37,629 nt of DNA from Lachnospiraceae bacterium (GCA_024687305.1 JAILEQ010000043.1:1-37629), one strand, 5' to 3'. Positions 1 to 8,948 are shown, counted from the stretch's first letter. Notes: generated by a model from the sequence alone, not told the origin. A program made the numbers and translations.

Positions 1-57
1 CGGTAAGGCAACGGACTCTGACTCCGTCATTTCAAGGTTCGAATCCTTGTACCCCAG
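1..57 (+). tRNA. tRNA-Gln(CTG), 3' part
   Basis: The window opens inside a tRNA. The anticodon stem ACGGA/TCCGT encloses the loop CTCTGAC, giving anticodon CTG (Gln, CAG codons). The T arm is CAAGG-TTCGAAT-CCTTG, followed by the 3' acceptor strand TACCCCA and discriminator G. CCA is not encoded (CTT follows), so it would be added after transcription. The acceptor 5' strand and most of the D arm lie before the window. Confidence 0.93.
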
Positions 58-61
58 CTTT

Positions 62-96
62 AAACCTTAGTGATTTATCACTGAGGTTTTTTTTTC
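62..96 (+). terminator. Rho-independent terminator after tRNA-Gln
   Basis: AACCTTAGTGA and TCACTGAGGTT pair with a short loop (one G-T wobble) and are followed directly by a run of T. It starts five bases after the tRNA and separates it from the downstream S1 protein gene. Confidence 0.85.
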
Positions 97-133
97 CAAA
101 GGTTCATATAACGGTTACAAATTTGGAGTAAAT

Positions 134-967
134 ATGATTAAGACGGCAGAATTTCAGACGTTGATAATGAGCCGATCCGTAGAGTTCGGTGTGTATTTGA
201 AAGATAAAGAGGGCGAAGGCGAGGTACTTTTGCCTAAAAAGCAGGTGCCGGAAGGACTTAAAGTCGGCGATGAGATTGAGGTTTTCGTTTATAAGGATTC
301 CAACGACAGACTTATTGCGACGGTGAATAAGCCCTTTGTTACCTTGAATAAGGTCGCTCGTCTTAAAGTTTCCCAGGTTACCAAGATCGGGGCTTTTCTT
401 GACTGGGGGCTTGAAAAGGATCTTTTTCTTCCTTTCGCACAGCAGACCTACAGAGTTAAAGAAGGTGACGAGGTGCTCGTTTCTGTCTATATAGATAAGT
501 CCGAGAGAGTTGCCGCTACCATGAAGATTTATCCGTATCTTGAACATGCCACGGACATTAAGGCCGAGGATGTTGTAGAGGGAACGGTTTATGAGATAAG
601 CGACAATTTCGGTGCTTTTGTGGCCATTGATGATAAATATCAGGGGCTTATTCCCCAAAGAGAACTTTACGGAGACGTTGAGGTTGGGAAAAAGATACAT
701 GCAAGAGTCATTTCCGTTCGCGAAGACGGTAAAGTGAACTTAAGTATCCGTAAGAAATCGTATCTTCAGATCGAGAGCGATGCCGAGAAGCTTATTGAGA
801 TAATAAAAAGCTATGACGGGGTTCTTCCGTTTACCGATAAAGCATCGCCGGAAGTGATAAAACGAGAGACGGGAATGAGCAAAAACGAGTTCAAAAAAGC
901 TGTCGGCAATTTGTACAAAAACCGTGTCATAGAAATCACCGAAAACAATAAAATCAGGTTGATTTGA
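134..967 (+). CDS. CvfB/YitL-family S1 RNA-binding protein
   Basis: 277 residues, the usual size for CvfB-family proteins, which bind RNA through S1-type folds and affect virulence and stress gene expression in some Firmicutes. Three OB/S1-like segments follow each other: residues about 15-65 (EFGVYL...GEVLLP), 72-135 (VTKIGAFLDWGLEKDLFLP) and 150-215 (GTVYEISDNFGAFVAI...VNLSIRKK). A C-terminal winged-helix segment ends the protein (about 220-277, including MSKNEFKKAVGNLYKNR). The start is ATG with GGAG at 125-128. It stands alone between a terminator and a separately transcribed regulator. The family call is secure; the RNA target is unknown. Confidence 0.85.
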   Translation: MIKTAEFQTLIMSRSVEFGVYLKDKEGEGEVLLPKKQVPEGLKVGDEIEVFVYKDSNDRLIATVNKPFVTLNKVARLKVSQVTKIGAFLDWGLEKDLFLPFAQQTYRVKEGDEVLVSVYIDKSERVAATMKIYPYLEHATDIKAEDVVEGTVYEISDNFGAFVAIDDKYQGLIPQRELYGDVEVGKKIHARVISVREDGKVNLSIRKKSYLQIESDAEKLIEIIKSYDGVLPFTDKASPEVIKRETGMSKNEFKKAVGNLYKNRVIEITENNKIRLI

Positions 968-1021
968 CCGAAACTGCGCGTTTTTTTGTATATCTTTTTA
1001 CTGTGAAAAGTGCACAAAAAA

Positions 1022-1037
1022 TTTTGAAATTTCAAAA
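1022..1037. promoter_or_regulatory. Perfect 16-bp palindrome, candidate operator
   Basis: TTTTGAAATTTCAAAA equals its own reverse complement. It lies about 50 bp upstream of a TATAAT hexamer (1084-1089) that could be the -10 of the PucR-type regulator gene, although no good -35 is visible. The position fits a regulator binding site, possibly autoregulation. AT-rich palindromes of this size can arise by chance. Confidence 0.35.
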
Positions 1038-1172
1038 ATATATACAAAAAACGGGTCGTCGGGTATGGCATTTTTAAGTAAAATATAATAAAATAATCCC
1101 TGTATAGGTGTTTTTGACGAAAAATAACACCCAAAATCATTGTGAAAATTGTCCAACGAAAGGATGTAAACC

Positions 1173-2258
1173 ATGATTTCAAATCAGATCTTGCAGGGAA
1201 CAATCGACGGATTAAAGGCCATTTCCCGTGTTGAACTGTGTATTGTAGACACGGAAGGCAGAGAAATGGTGTCCACCACCCAGGGTCTTAACAACGTATC
1301 GGGACAGGCCCGTGAATTTGCCAAATCCCCTGCAGATTCACAGGAAATTCAGGGATACTCCTATTTCAAGATATATGATGACGCATCTTTGGAATATATA
1401 CTTATCGCAGCCGGTACAGGCGAAGATGTATATATGATCGGAAAGATGGTCGCTTTCCAGATTCAGAATCTTATTGTCGCTTACAAGGAGCGTTTTGATA
1501 AGGATAACTTTATCAAGAATCTCCTTCTGGACAATCTTTTGTTGGTCGATATTTACAGCCGTGCAAAGAAACTTCATATCGCACCCGACGCAAAACGTGT
1601 CGTAATGATAGTCGAATCCGACGATCACAAGGATTTCAATGTTCTTGAGAGCGTGCGGACTCATTTTGGTTCCAATTCGAGCGATTTTATTACCGCGGTA
1701 GATGAAAACGACGTTATCGTGGTTAAGGAAGTCGAGGATTTCGAATCAACCAGAGAAGTTGAAAAGGCGGCCGCTACGATACTTGCCAAGCTTAAAGATG
1801 AAGGCATGACGGACGTTCATGTTGCGTACGGCTCGGCCGTAGGCGAGATCAAAGAAGTCAGCCGTTCCTACAAAGAAGCCAAGATGGCCATGGATGTCGG
1901 CAAGATATTCTTTACCGAAAGAGAGATCGTAGCTTACTCGGAACTCGGTATCGGACGACTTATCTATCAGCTTCCGGTTCCTTTGTGCAAGATGTTCATA
2001 AAGGAGATCTTCGGCGGAAAGAGTCCCGACGAGTTCGATGAGGAAACGCTCGTGACCATCATGCGTTTCTTTGAAAACAGCTTAAACGTATCCGAAACCT
2101 CCAGGCAGCTTTACATTCACAGAAATACGCTTGTGTACAGACTTGACAAGCTTCAGAAGTCGACAGGGCTGGATCTTAGGATATTTGAAGATGCGATCAC
2201 GTTCAAGATCGCACTCATGGTAGTCAAATACATGAAATATATGGAGAAAGATGATTAA
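1173..2258 (+). CDS. PucR/CdaR-type helix-turn-helix transcriptional regulator
   Basis: 361 residues. The N-terminal ~115 residues resemble a small sensory domain (SRVELCIVDTEGREMVSTTQ, then an AAGTGEDVYMIGKMVAFQI segment). The middle (about 130-270) looks like the GGDEF-like region found in CdaR/PucR proteins. The C-terminus (about 295-350) carries the PucR-type HTH, with NVSETSRQLYIHRNTLVYRL as the recognition segment. In this family the N-terminal domain senses a small molecule and the HTH binds DNA as a dimer; the ligand here is unknown. The start is ATG with AAAGGATG upstream. Only 14 bases separate it from ftsE, so it may be co-transcribed with the division genes or read through into them, an unusual neighbour for ftsEX. 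Confidence 0.8.
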   Translation: MISNQILQGTIDGLKAISRVELCIVDTEGREMVSTTQGLNNVSGQAREFAKSPADSQEIQGYSYFKIYDDASLEYILIAAGTGEDVYMIGKMVAFQIQNLIVAYKERFDKDNFIKNLLLDNLLLVDIYSRAKKLHIAPDAKRVVMIVESDDHKDFNVLESVRTHFGSNSSDFITAVDENDVIVVKEVEDFESTREVEKAAATILAKLKDEGMTDVHVAYGSAVGEIKEVSRSYKEAKMAMDVGKIFFTEREIVAYSELGIGRLIYQLPVPLCKMFIKEIFGGKSPDEFDEETLVTIMRFFENSLNVSETSRQLYIHRNTLVYRLDKLQKSTGLDLRIFEDAITFKIALMVVKYMKYMEKDD

Positions 2259-2272
2259 GGAAGGGGTTAGGT

Positions 2273-3001
2273 ATGCCTAGACGCAAAAAGCGCTACATGG
2301 AAGATGACGAAGTCATCGTATTCGATCATGTCAGCAAAATGTACAAAGAAAATTCCAACTACGCCCTCGATGATGTTAGCATCCGTATCAAAAAAGGCGA
2401 GTTTGTATTCGTGGTAGGTGAATCGGGTTCCGGTAAATCTACTCTTACGAAGCTTCTCTTAAGAGAACTGATTCCCACAAAGGGAAATATCTACGTATTA
2501 AATTACGATCTTAAAAGATTAAGACACAGAAAAGTTCCGAAATACCGTCGTAACATAGGTGTCGTATTCCAGGATTTCAGATTGTTAAGAGACCGTAACG
2601 TATATGAAAACGTTGCATTTGCGCAAAGGATCATTCAGGTATCGGGCCGTGAGATCCGAAGAAATGTACCCAGAGTCCTAGCGACCGTTAACCTTGCCGG
2701 TAAATACAAAGCAAAGCCCAACAACCTTTCGGGTGGCGAGCAGCAAAGAGTTGCAATAGCAAGAGCACTTGTAAACAGACCTTCGATACTTCTTGCGGAT
2801 GAGCCTACGGGAAACCTCGATCCCAAGACTTCTTTGGAGATCATGCATCTTTTTGAAGAGATCAACAACGCGGGAACTACCGTAATAATGGTTACCCACG
2901 ATAAAAATATCGTCAATGCCATGAGCAAGCGAGTTATCACATTAAACCGCGGCGTGGTGGTAAGCGACGAAGAGAACGGAGTGTATATCGATGAAGATTA
3001 G
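2273..3001 (+). CDS. ftsE: Cell division ABC transporter ATPase FtsE
   Basis: 242 residues. Walker A GESGSGKS is at residues 49-56, the signature LSGGEQQRV near 153, Walker B ILLADEPTGNLD near 173, and an H-loop THD follows. FtsE hydrolyses ATP at the inner face of the membrane and, with FtsX, activates peptidoglycan hydrolases outside. A basic N-terminal extension (MPRRKKRYMEDDE) precedes the usual FtsE start. The end overlaps ftsX by 11 bases, which indicates translational coupling. The following secreted coiled-coil M23 hydrolase is the expected FtsEX client, so the FtsE call is firm rather than a generic MacB-like ATPase. Confidence 0.95.
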   Translation: MPRRKKRYMEDDEVIVFDHVSKMYKENSNYALDDVSIRIKKGEFVFVVGESGSGKSTLTKLLLRELIPTKGNIYVLNYDLKRLRHRKVPKYRRNIGVVFQDFRLLRDRNVYENVAFAQRIIQVSGREIRRNVPRVLATVNLAGKYKAKPNNLSGGEQQRVAIARALVNRPSILLADEPTGNLDPKTSLEIMHLFEEINNAGTTVIMVTHDKNIVNAMSKRVITLNRGVVVSDEENGVYIDED

Positions 3002-3887
3002 TACATTGTTTTATACTCTCTGGCAGGGTATCAAAAATCTGTTCAGAAACAAGCTTTTTACTTTGGCTTCGATAGCCACCATAAGTTCATGTCTTTTCCT
3101 TTTTGGTATTTTCTATGCTGTTCTGGCGAACTTTCAGAACATCATAAAGACAGCCGAAGAGGGAGTTTGCGTTGTCGTTTTCTTCGACGAAGGTATTTCC
3201 GAAGACCGTATAGGAGAGATCGGCGAGATGATCAAAAAGCGTGGTGAAGTTTCCGCCATCAACTTTGTATCAGCAGACGAAGCATGGGAATCGTTCAAAG
3301 AGGAGTATCTTGGCGAGTACAGCGAAGGATTTCTTGAAAACCCGCTTGCCGATTCGGCCAACTACGAGATCTACTTAAACGACGTATCGATGCAGAACAG
3401 TCTTGTAACTTTCCTTGAATCGGTCGACGGAGTAAGGGAAGTCAAACGAAGCGAGATGACAGCCATGACTCTTGACGGTGTCAATAAACTGATAGGTTAC
3501 GTATCACTTGGTATCATCCTGTTACTTTTCTTTGTATCGGTATTCCTTATAAGCAACACCGTTACGATAGGTATCCAGGTTCGTAAAGAAGAGATCACCA
3601 TTATGAAATATATCGGTGCGACCGATTTCTTTACGAGAGCACCGTTTGTTATCGAAGGTATACTCATCGGACTTATCGGATCGTCTATCCCGCTTGGCGT
3701 GATATATTTTCTTTACAACAGAGCCATCGGATTTGTGACCGATTCGTTCTCGGTTTTATCACAGTTACTTAACTTCTTAACGATCGAGGAGATCTTTAAG
3801 GTTCTCCTTCCGCTTTCTCTTGCAATTGGCGTGGGAATCGGTTTTTTTGGTAGCTTCTCTACCGTCAGAAAACATTTGAGAGTTTAG
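2991..3887 (+). CDS. ftsX: Cell division ABC transporter membrane protein FtsX
   Basis: 298 residues with the FtsX plan: a short cytoplasmic start (LWQGIKNLFRNKLFTLASIATI), a first membrane helix at about 20-45, a ~120-residue extracellular domain (about 50-165, the part that contacts hydrolases), then three membrane helices (about 172-195, 222-243, 270-292). Its ATG lies inside the end of ftsE. The protein transmits ATP-driven movement to an extracellular coiled-coil hydrolase; the next gene, 30 bases downstream, is an excellent candidate partner. Confidence 0.94.
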   Translation: MKISTLFYTLWQGIKNLFRNKLFTLASIATISSCLFLFGIFYAVLANFQNIIKTAEEGVCVVVFFDEGISEDRIGEIGEMIKKRGEVSAINFVSADEAWESFKEEYLGEYSEGFLENPLADSANYEIYLNDVSMQNSLVTFLESVDGVREVKRSEMTAMTLDGVNKLIGYVSLGIILLLFFVSVFLISNTVTIGIQVRKEEITIMKYIGATDFFTRAPFVIEGILIGLIGSSIPLGVIYFLYNRAIGFVTDSFSVLSQLLNFLTIEEIFKVLLPLSLAIGVGIGFFGSFSTVRKHLRV

Positions 3888-3917
3888 TGAACAACTTTTT
3901 TCATCAAGGAGACACTT

Positions 3918-5138
3918 GTGAAGAAATTTAGAAAAACTGTCGGGATCGTGGTTGTGATCGCTCTTGCGGTGGGCGCTTTGCCGCAGGCTTCTTATGCGAC
4001 CAACTATTCGTCGATCACCAGCGACAGTATAAAAGAAAAGCAAAAGCAGATACAGGATTCTCAAAACTTAAAAAAGCAGATACAAAATCAGATCTCGGAC
4101 GCCAAGGCCCTAAAGAAGGAACTTGAGCAGTACAAAAAGGACACAGCGGCATACGTTGAAAAGGTCGACGGTCAGCTTACGGAAGTTTTGGACCACATCG
4201 ATGAACTCAACAACCTGATAGTCGCCAAAGAAAACGATATCACGGTTGCTACACAGGAACTTAACGAGGCCATCGAGACCGAAGAAAATCAGTATCAGGC
4301 GATGAAGGACCGCATAAAGTTCATGTACGAACAGGGCGAGACGTTCTATCTCGATATCATGTTCAATGCCAAAACGTTCGGTGACTTCATCACCAAGGCC
4401 GGATATATCGACAGGCTCGAGGAGTACGACAGAAAGAAGCTTGAAGAGTATAAAGCTACAAGAGAATGGACGGAGATATGTAAAGCGACACTCGAAGCCG
4501 AGAAAGCTTCTTTGGACGAGGCTAAAGCAGCTGCCGAAGCCGAAGAAGATACTTTGTCTTTACTGCTTAAAGAAAAAGAGACCGAGCTCGCAAATTATTC
4601 AACCAAGATACAAAATACCGAAAACGCGATCTCAAACTACGAGGCGGAATATGCTGCCGAGGTTGCTACCATAGAGGCTTTGGAAGCAAAGATACTTGAA
4701 GAGAAAAAGGCTATCGCCGCTACTATGAACCGTATAGTTTATGACGGCGGACAATTTGTTTGGCCTGCGCCCCAGTATACGAGGATCACCGAAGAATTCG
4801 GCTGGCGTACCCACCCGATCACGGGAAGGGCGGAATTCCACAGCGGACTTGATATGGGTGCTCCCGGAGGATCCCCTATACTTGCGGCATATGACGGTGT
4901 TGTTGTTGCTTCCGCTTACAATTGGTCTATGGGAAATTACATAATGATCGATCATGGCGACGGTCTTTATACGGTCTATATGCATGCCAGCAAACTGTAT
5001 GTTTCATCGGGAGACGTGGTCGTGGCGGGCGAGACGATCGCCGCGGTCGGTACAACGGGAAGTTCTACGGGTAATCACTTGCATTTCAGTGTAAGACTTA
5101 ACGGTCAGTACGTTAATCCCTGGCCTTACCTTACCTAA
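3918..5138 (+). CDS. Secreted coiled-coil M23 peptidoglycan hydrolase (FtsEX client, PcsB/CwlO-like role)
   Basis: 406 residues, GTG start with AAGGAGA at 3906-3912. A signal peptide spans residues 1-28 and ends at ASYA. Residues about 30-265 form a long Lys/Glu/Ala-rich coiled coil, the kind of arm that docks to FtsX. The C-terminus (about 280-406) is an M23/LytM peptidase with zinc motifs HSGLD (H308, D312) and HLHF (H387, H389), all catalytic residues present, so it should cleave peptide bonds in peptidoglycan. The domain order matches Firmicute FtsEX-controlled hydrolases, although PcsB itself uses CHAP and CwlO NlpC/P60 catalytic domains. It follows ftsX directly and precedes a CtpA-type protease. 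Confidence 0.92.
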   Translation: MKKFRKTVGIVVVIALAVGALPQASYATNYSSITSDSIKEKQKQIQDSQNLKKQIQNQISDAKALKKELEQYKKDTAAYVEKVDGQLTEVLDHIDELNNLIVAKENDITVATQELNEAIETEENQYQAMKDRIKFMYEQGETFYLDIMFNAKTFGDFITKAGYIDRLEEYDRKKLEEYKATREWTEICKATLEAEKASLDEAKAAAEAEEDTLSLLLKEKETELANYSTKIQNTENAISNYEAEYAAEVATIEALEAKILEEKKAIAATMNRIVYDGGQFVWPAPQYTRITEEFGWRTHPITGRAEFHSGLDMGAPGGSPILAAYDGVVVASAYNWSMGNYIMIDHGDGLYTVYMHASKLYVSSGDVVVAGETIAAVGTTGSSTGNHLHFSVRLNGQYVNPWPYLT

Positions 5139-5159
5139 AGATTCAGAGGTTAGTTTGAT

Positions 5160-6446
5160 ATGGAAGAATTAAACAAAGAAAAAACCAGGTCATTCTGGCT
5201 TGGATTGCTTACCGGTGCAGCTTCGGCGGGGGCTGTTCTGACGCTTATAATTTGCGTATTCATTTTTGTATTTGAAAGAGGAAAAGCGGGCGATCCGCTT
5301 ACCGCAAATAAGCCCTCGGGCACCAATCCGTTCAGTATCGGAAATCAAACTGTCGAGAAAAGCGACATTGTCGACAATGAATTTATCTCTAAAGTTAACA
5401 GGATAAACGAACTTATCGATAACTATTTCTATTTTGAAGAAAATGTCAATATCGATGATATTAAGACATCCATGTATGACGGGATGCTCGCATCGCTTGA
5501 CGATCGCTATTCCGTATACTATACGCCCGAAGAACTCGAGACGATGTTTACGGAAAGTGACGGTAGATATTACGGTATAGGATCGTATGTAACGATAGAC
5601 GAGACTTCAAATCTCCCGATGCTTTCGGGAGTCTTCGAAGAATCTCCCGCACAGAAGGCAGGTCTTCGCGACGGAGATCTCATATACGAAGTTGACGGTA
5701 CAGCCGCTCAGGGATTGTCACTCAACGATGTCGTTTCTTTGATAAAGGGTCCCATAGATACTGATGTGGTCCTTACGATAATCCGTGACGGTGAGAGCGA
5801 TTATCTTCACATAACCGTTACAAGAGGCCGTGTTGAGACACCGACCGTAAATCATAAGATGCTTGAGAACAAGATCGGATATCTTCAGATAACCGAGTTC
5901 GATGATGTAACCTTGTCGCAGTTTGAAAATGCGTATGACGATCTGAAAAAGAACGGCATGAAGGCTCTCATAATCGACCTTCGAAGCAACCCCGGCGGCA
6001 ACCTTGACACCGTAGTCGGCATCTGCGATGACATACTTCCTGCGGGCATCATCACATATACCGTTGACAAGTACGGTAACAGAGAAGAATATGCCTGCCA
6101 CGGGAATAACCCTATAGACATACCGCTCGCGGTATTGGTCAATGAGTACAGCGCTTCTGCATCCGAACTCATGACGGGTGCCATCAGAGATTACAAGGTA
6201 GGCGTTGTGGTCGGAAAAACCACATTCGGAAAAGGTATAGTTCAGCAGATATATACATTAAGCGACAACTCGGGTATCAAACTTACCACGAGCAGATATT
6301 ACACGCCAAACGGTGAATGTATCCACGAAGTAGGTATCGCGCCCGACATCGAAGTCGAACTCGACACCGATCTTTACTATGCGGAAGATTCTGTAGATAC
6401 GCAGTTAAACGCGGCTGTGGATTACATTAAAGGAAAGATCAGATAA
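5160..6446 (+). CDS. C-terminal processing peptidase, S41 family (CtpA/CtpB-like)
   Basis: 428 residues. One N-terminal membrane helix (about 14-38) anchors the enzyme outside the cell. A PDZ domain covers about 110-195 (GIGSYVTID...GLRDGDLIYEVDG), and the S41 protease core follows to about 400. The catalytic Ser lies in the SASASE motif (S333) and the general-base Lys in TTFGKG (K358), 25 residues apart as in Tsp/CtpA. A ctp gene next to ftsEX is a common Firmicute arrangement (ctpB in Bacillus), and such proteases can trim cell-wall hydrolases or sporulation regulators. The adjacent M23 hydrolase is a possible substrate by location only. A terminator follows within 5 bases. Confidence 0.93.
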   Translation: MEELNKEKTRSFWLGLLTGAASAGAVLTLIICVFIFVFERGKAGDPLTANKPSGTNPFSIGNQTVEKSDIVDNEFISKVNRINELIDNYFYFEENVNIDDIKTSMYDGMLASLDDRYSVYYTPEELETMFTESDGRYYGIGSYVTIDETSNLPMLSGVFEESPAQKAGLRDGDLIYEVDGTAAQGLSLNDVVSLIKGPIDTDVVLTIIRDGESDYLHITVTRGRVETPTVNHKMLENKIGYLQITEFDDVTLSQFENAYDDLKKNGMKALIIDLRSNPGGNLDTVVGICDDILPAGIITYTVDKYGNREEYACHGNNPIDIPLAVLVNEYSASASELMTGAIRDYKVGVVVGKTTFGKGIVQQIYTLSDNSGIKLTTSRYYTPNGECIHEVGIAPDIEVELDTDLYYAEDSVDTQLNAAVDYIKGKIR

Positions 6447-6450
6447 TGAT

Positions 6451-6482
6451 GTGCGGTGCTCTTTTCGACACCGCACTTTTTG
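6451..6482 (+). terminator. Terminator after ftsEX-hydrolase-ctp block
   Basis: GTGCGGTG (6451-6458) pairs with CACCGCAC (6469-6476) around a CTCTTTTCGA loop, followed by TTTTTG. It closes the division operon before the racemase cluster. Confidence 0.85.
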
Positions 6483-6490
6483 TAATGTTT

Positions 6491-6519
6491 TTAACAGTTT
6501 TAGCTACTTTTTATTTTAT
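6491..6519 (+). promoter_or_regulatory. Possible promoter of the racemase-MurE-like cluster
   Basis: TTAACA (6491-6496) is separated by 17 bases from TTTTAT (6514-6519), a moderate match to -35/-10 hexamers, just after the preceding terminator and ~18 bases before the first start codon. That would give a very short leader, so a different start site is possible. Confidence 0.3.
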
Positions 6520-6536
6520 CAAGGTTTTGGTATCAT

Positions 6537-7706
6537 ATGAGCATGGGCGAGAATTACAGGAAAACGTACATAAAGATCGACAACAGAATACTTGAAAACA
6601 ACGCGAGAGTACTTACGAAGGCATATCCTCACAAGTATTACATCGCCGTTGTCAAAGGAAACGCTTACGGACACGGTTACGGCATAGTCCCGGCACTGGT
6701 AAGAGGAGGCATAAACGCCTTTGCGGTTTCAAACTTAAACGAAGCTCTAAAGGTCAGAGAATTTGAGAAAAACCTTCCCGTTATCATGCTCGAACCGGTT
6801 CACAAAGAGTATCTTTCGGTGTGCGAACAAAACAACATCTCGGTATGCATAAACTGCAAAGAAACATTCGATGAGGTCGCAGAAAGCGCTCTTAAGCTCA
6901 AAGTCCACATAAAAGTCGACTGCGGCATGAACAGACTCGGCTTTAAAGATAAAGAAGAACTCGAGGCTGTTTACAAAAGTGCCTGTGAATGCGAAAACAT
7001 CACTGTCGAAGGTCTGTTCTCGCATTTCCATACGACCGGCCTTGCGGACACAGAGTACGATGCGGATCTTGAACGTTTCAAGGCTCTTACAAAAGACCTT
7101 CCTCTTAAAGATATCCCGATGGTGCACGTTGATAAAAGCCAGACGATCATGGCTCACGAAAAGCCGGACTTTTCAAACGCAGTCCGCTTCGGAATAGTCC
7201 TTTACGGATTCAATCTTATGAATAAATATCCGGGGACTTTAAAAGGCAGGCTTCGCAAGTTAAAGGCATCTTTAAAGAACAGCATGCATCACGTTAAACC
7301 CTGCAAGCCCTATCCCGAACTGGATATAAAGACCGCGCTTACGCTTTACACCGAAGTCATCCAGGTAAAGAAAGTAAAAGCCGGAGAGTACGTGGGATAC
7401 GGTCTTAACCATAAAGCCGAAACCGACGAGTACGTAGCCACAATAGACACCGGTTACGGTGACGGCATCAACAGAAAGCGCGTCGGAAGCTTTGTAGCTA
7501 TAAACGGGAAGAAATATCCCATTATCGGCGAGATAGGTATGGGAATGTGCGAGATAAAAGCGGACGAGACAGTCAAAAGACACGACAAAGTCACGGTATT
7601 CGGCTCCGAGATTCCCATCCGCTCCATCACAAGACACGTAATGACGACAATGTACGAACTTATGACGAACCTCGATTCGTCTATACCACGCATATATGAG
7701 GATTAA
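6537..7706 (+). CDS. Alanine-racemase-family (fold type III) PLP enzyme
   Basis: 389 residues with the alanine racemase signature VVKGNAYGHG holding the PLP lysine (K40), the second catalytic Tyr in VGYG (Y288), and the conserved GYGDG and IGEIGMGMC blocks. It should interconvert L- and D-amino acids in the cytoplasm. It is about 20 residues longer than a typical Alr because of a basic insert (about 230-258, GTLKGRLRKLKASLKNS) just before the C-terminal barrel. As first gene of a cluster with a D-aspartate-ligase-like enzyme, a diaminobutyrate aminotransferase and a MurE-like ligase, it may act on a substrate other than alanine; some fold-III relatives racemise Ser, Lys or Arg. The first ATG lacks a strong ribosome site (AAGG is 12 bases upstream), and residue 3 is an alternative start. 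The housekeeping alr may be elsewhere. Confidence 0.88.
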   Translation: MSMGENYRKTYIKIDNRILENNARVLTKAYPHKYYIAVVKGNAYGHGYGIVPALVRGGINAFAVSNLNEALKVREFEKNLPVIMLEPVHKEYLSVCEQNNISVCINCKETFDEVAESALKLKVHIKVDCGMNRLGFKDKEELEAVYKSACECENITVEGLFSHFHTTGLADTEYDADLERFKALTKDLPLKDIPMVHVDKSQTIMAHEKPDFSNAVRFGIVLYGFNLMNKYPGTLKGRLRKLKASLKNSMHHVKPCKPYPELDIKTALTLYTEVIQVKKVKAGEYVGYGLNHKAETDEYVATIDTGYGDGINRKRVGSFVAINGKKYPIIGEIGMGMCEIKADETVKRHDKVTVFGSEIPIRSITRHVMTTMYELMTNLDSSIPRIYED

Positions 7707-7708
7707 GC

Positions 7709-8935
7709 ATGCAGCATAAAGCAGTTTTGATCGGCTCCGATATGAACACATATTACATGGCGAGATGTTACCATGAAGCTTTTAATGAGAACATCGATGT
7801 CATCGCAACGGAGCCCATCCGATTCACACAGTTTTCATCGATCGTAAACATCACCTATCATCCCAACCTTAAAACCAAGGAAGGCTTTGTAAAGGCAATG
7901 CTTGACTACGGCAAAGAGAAATTTGCCGGTGAAAAGATAGTCGCTATCCCCTGCCACGACGTTTATGTTCGTCTTCTGGCGGAAAATCTTGACGAGCTTT
8001 CCGAGTATTTCATCTACAACGGACCGTCTCTTAAGATAGTCGATGCCTTTTTGGTAAAAGAGACGTTCTACAGGGCATTCGGCCGTGCGGGACTTAAGTT
8101 CGCAAAGACGATCTATTATGACTGCAAGGACAAAGAAACCGCTCCGATCCCCGTCGAAATGTATTACCCTCTCATCATTAAGCCCAGTAACGGCATAGAG
8201 TACGGTAAGCACAAGTTTGAAGGTCAGCCCAAAGTATACAAAGCAAAAACGCCCGAAAAGGCTGTTGAGTTCATAAATAAGGTTAAAGCTTCGGGATATG
8301 AAGACACGCTCATCGTACAGGAGTTCATACCCGGCGACGACACTTATCTTTTTGACTGCATGATCTACGTAAACTCAAGCGGAAAAGCCGAGTTTGCAAG
8401 TTTTGCGCAGATAGGCCTTCAGGAACATTCTCCTTCGGCGATCGGTAACTGCACGGTATTGATAAACGGATACAACAAGTTCGGAGGAACCGAGGAGACG
8501 GTCGAAAGACTTAAGAAGTTCCTTGAAAAGATCGGTTACAGAGGATTTGCGGAGTTCGACCTCAAATACGACAGACGCGACAAGACGTTCAAAGTAATGG
8601 AAATCAATCCCCGCCAGGCAAGATCGAGTTATTATCTTGCCGCGCTTAAACACAATCTCATAACTACGATCTTTGATGACGTTTTTGAGCATAAGGAGCA
8701 CGAATTTGAACTGCTGTCCGAAGAAGTCCTTCTTTCAATGGTACCTTTTTCGGTGCTTAAAAAATATGTTAAAGACGATGAGTATGTGGCAAAAGCGATC
8801 GAACTTAAGAAAGCCCGTAAAATGGTAGACCCTCTTAAGTACAAAGGAGAGAAGTCGTTTAAGCATAAGTTCTACCTTATACTTCGAGCCATGAACTACA
8901 AAAAGAAATACAGAATATACAAAAATACTATTTAG
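7709..8935 (+). CDS. ATP-grasp carboxylate-amine ligase, D-aspartate ligase (Asl)-like
   Basis: 408 residues. The start LIGSDMNTYYMARCYHEAF and the later block EFIPGDDTY, GYRGFAEFDLKYD and MEINPRQARSS closely resemble, from memory, the Enterococcus faecium D-aspartate ligase, which joins the beta-carboxyl of D-Asp to the side-chain amine of residue 3 in UDP-MurNAc-pentapeptide. The ATP-grasp core covers about residues 105-330, with Mg-binding E/N in MEINPR. It begins two bases after the racemase stop, which suggests the racemase supplies its D-amino acid. A D-Asp-type branch would be unusual in Lachnospiraceae, which usually have directly cross-linked meso-DAP peptidoglycan. Exact substrates are inference; a different carboxylate or acceptor amine is possible. 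Confidence 0.75.
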   Translation: MQHKAVLIGSDMNTYYMARCYHEAFNENIDVIATEPIRFTQFSSIVNITYHPNLKTKEGFVKAMLDYGKEKFAGEKIVAIPCHDVYVRLLAENLDELSEYFIYNGPSLKIVDAFLVKETFYRAFGRAGLKFAKTIYYDCKDKETAPIPVEMYYPLIIKPSNGIEYGKHKFEGQPKVYKAKTPEKAVEFINKVKASGYEDTLIVQEFIPGDDTYLFDCMIYVNSSGKAEFASFAQIGLQEHSPSAIGNCTVLINGYNKFGGTEETVERLKKFLEKIGYRGFAEFDLKYDRRDKTFKVMEINPRQARSSYYLAALKHNLITTIFDDVFEHKEHEFELLSEEVLLSMVPFSVLKKYVKDDEYVAKAIELKKARKMVDPLKYKGEKSFKHKFYLILRAMNYKKKYRIYKNTI

Positions 8936-8948
8936 AGGTAAACATCTG

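Noticed and set aside
104..700. 198-codon open frame antisense to the CvfB-like gene
   Set aside because: Covered by the S1-domain protein on the other strand; no ribosome site and no family features.
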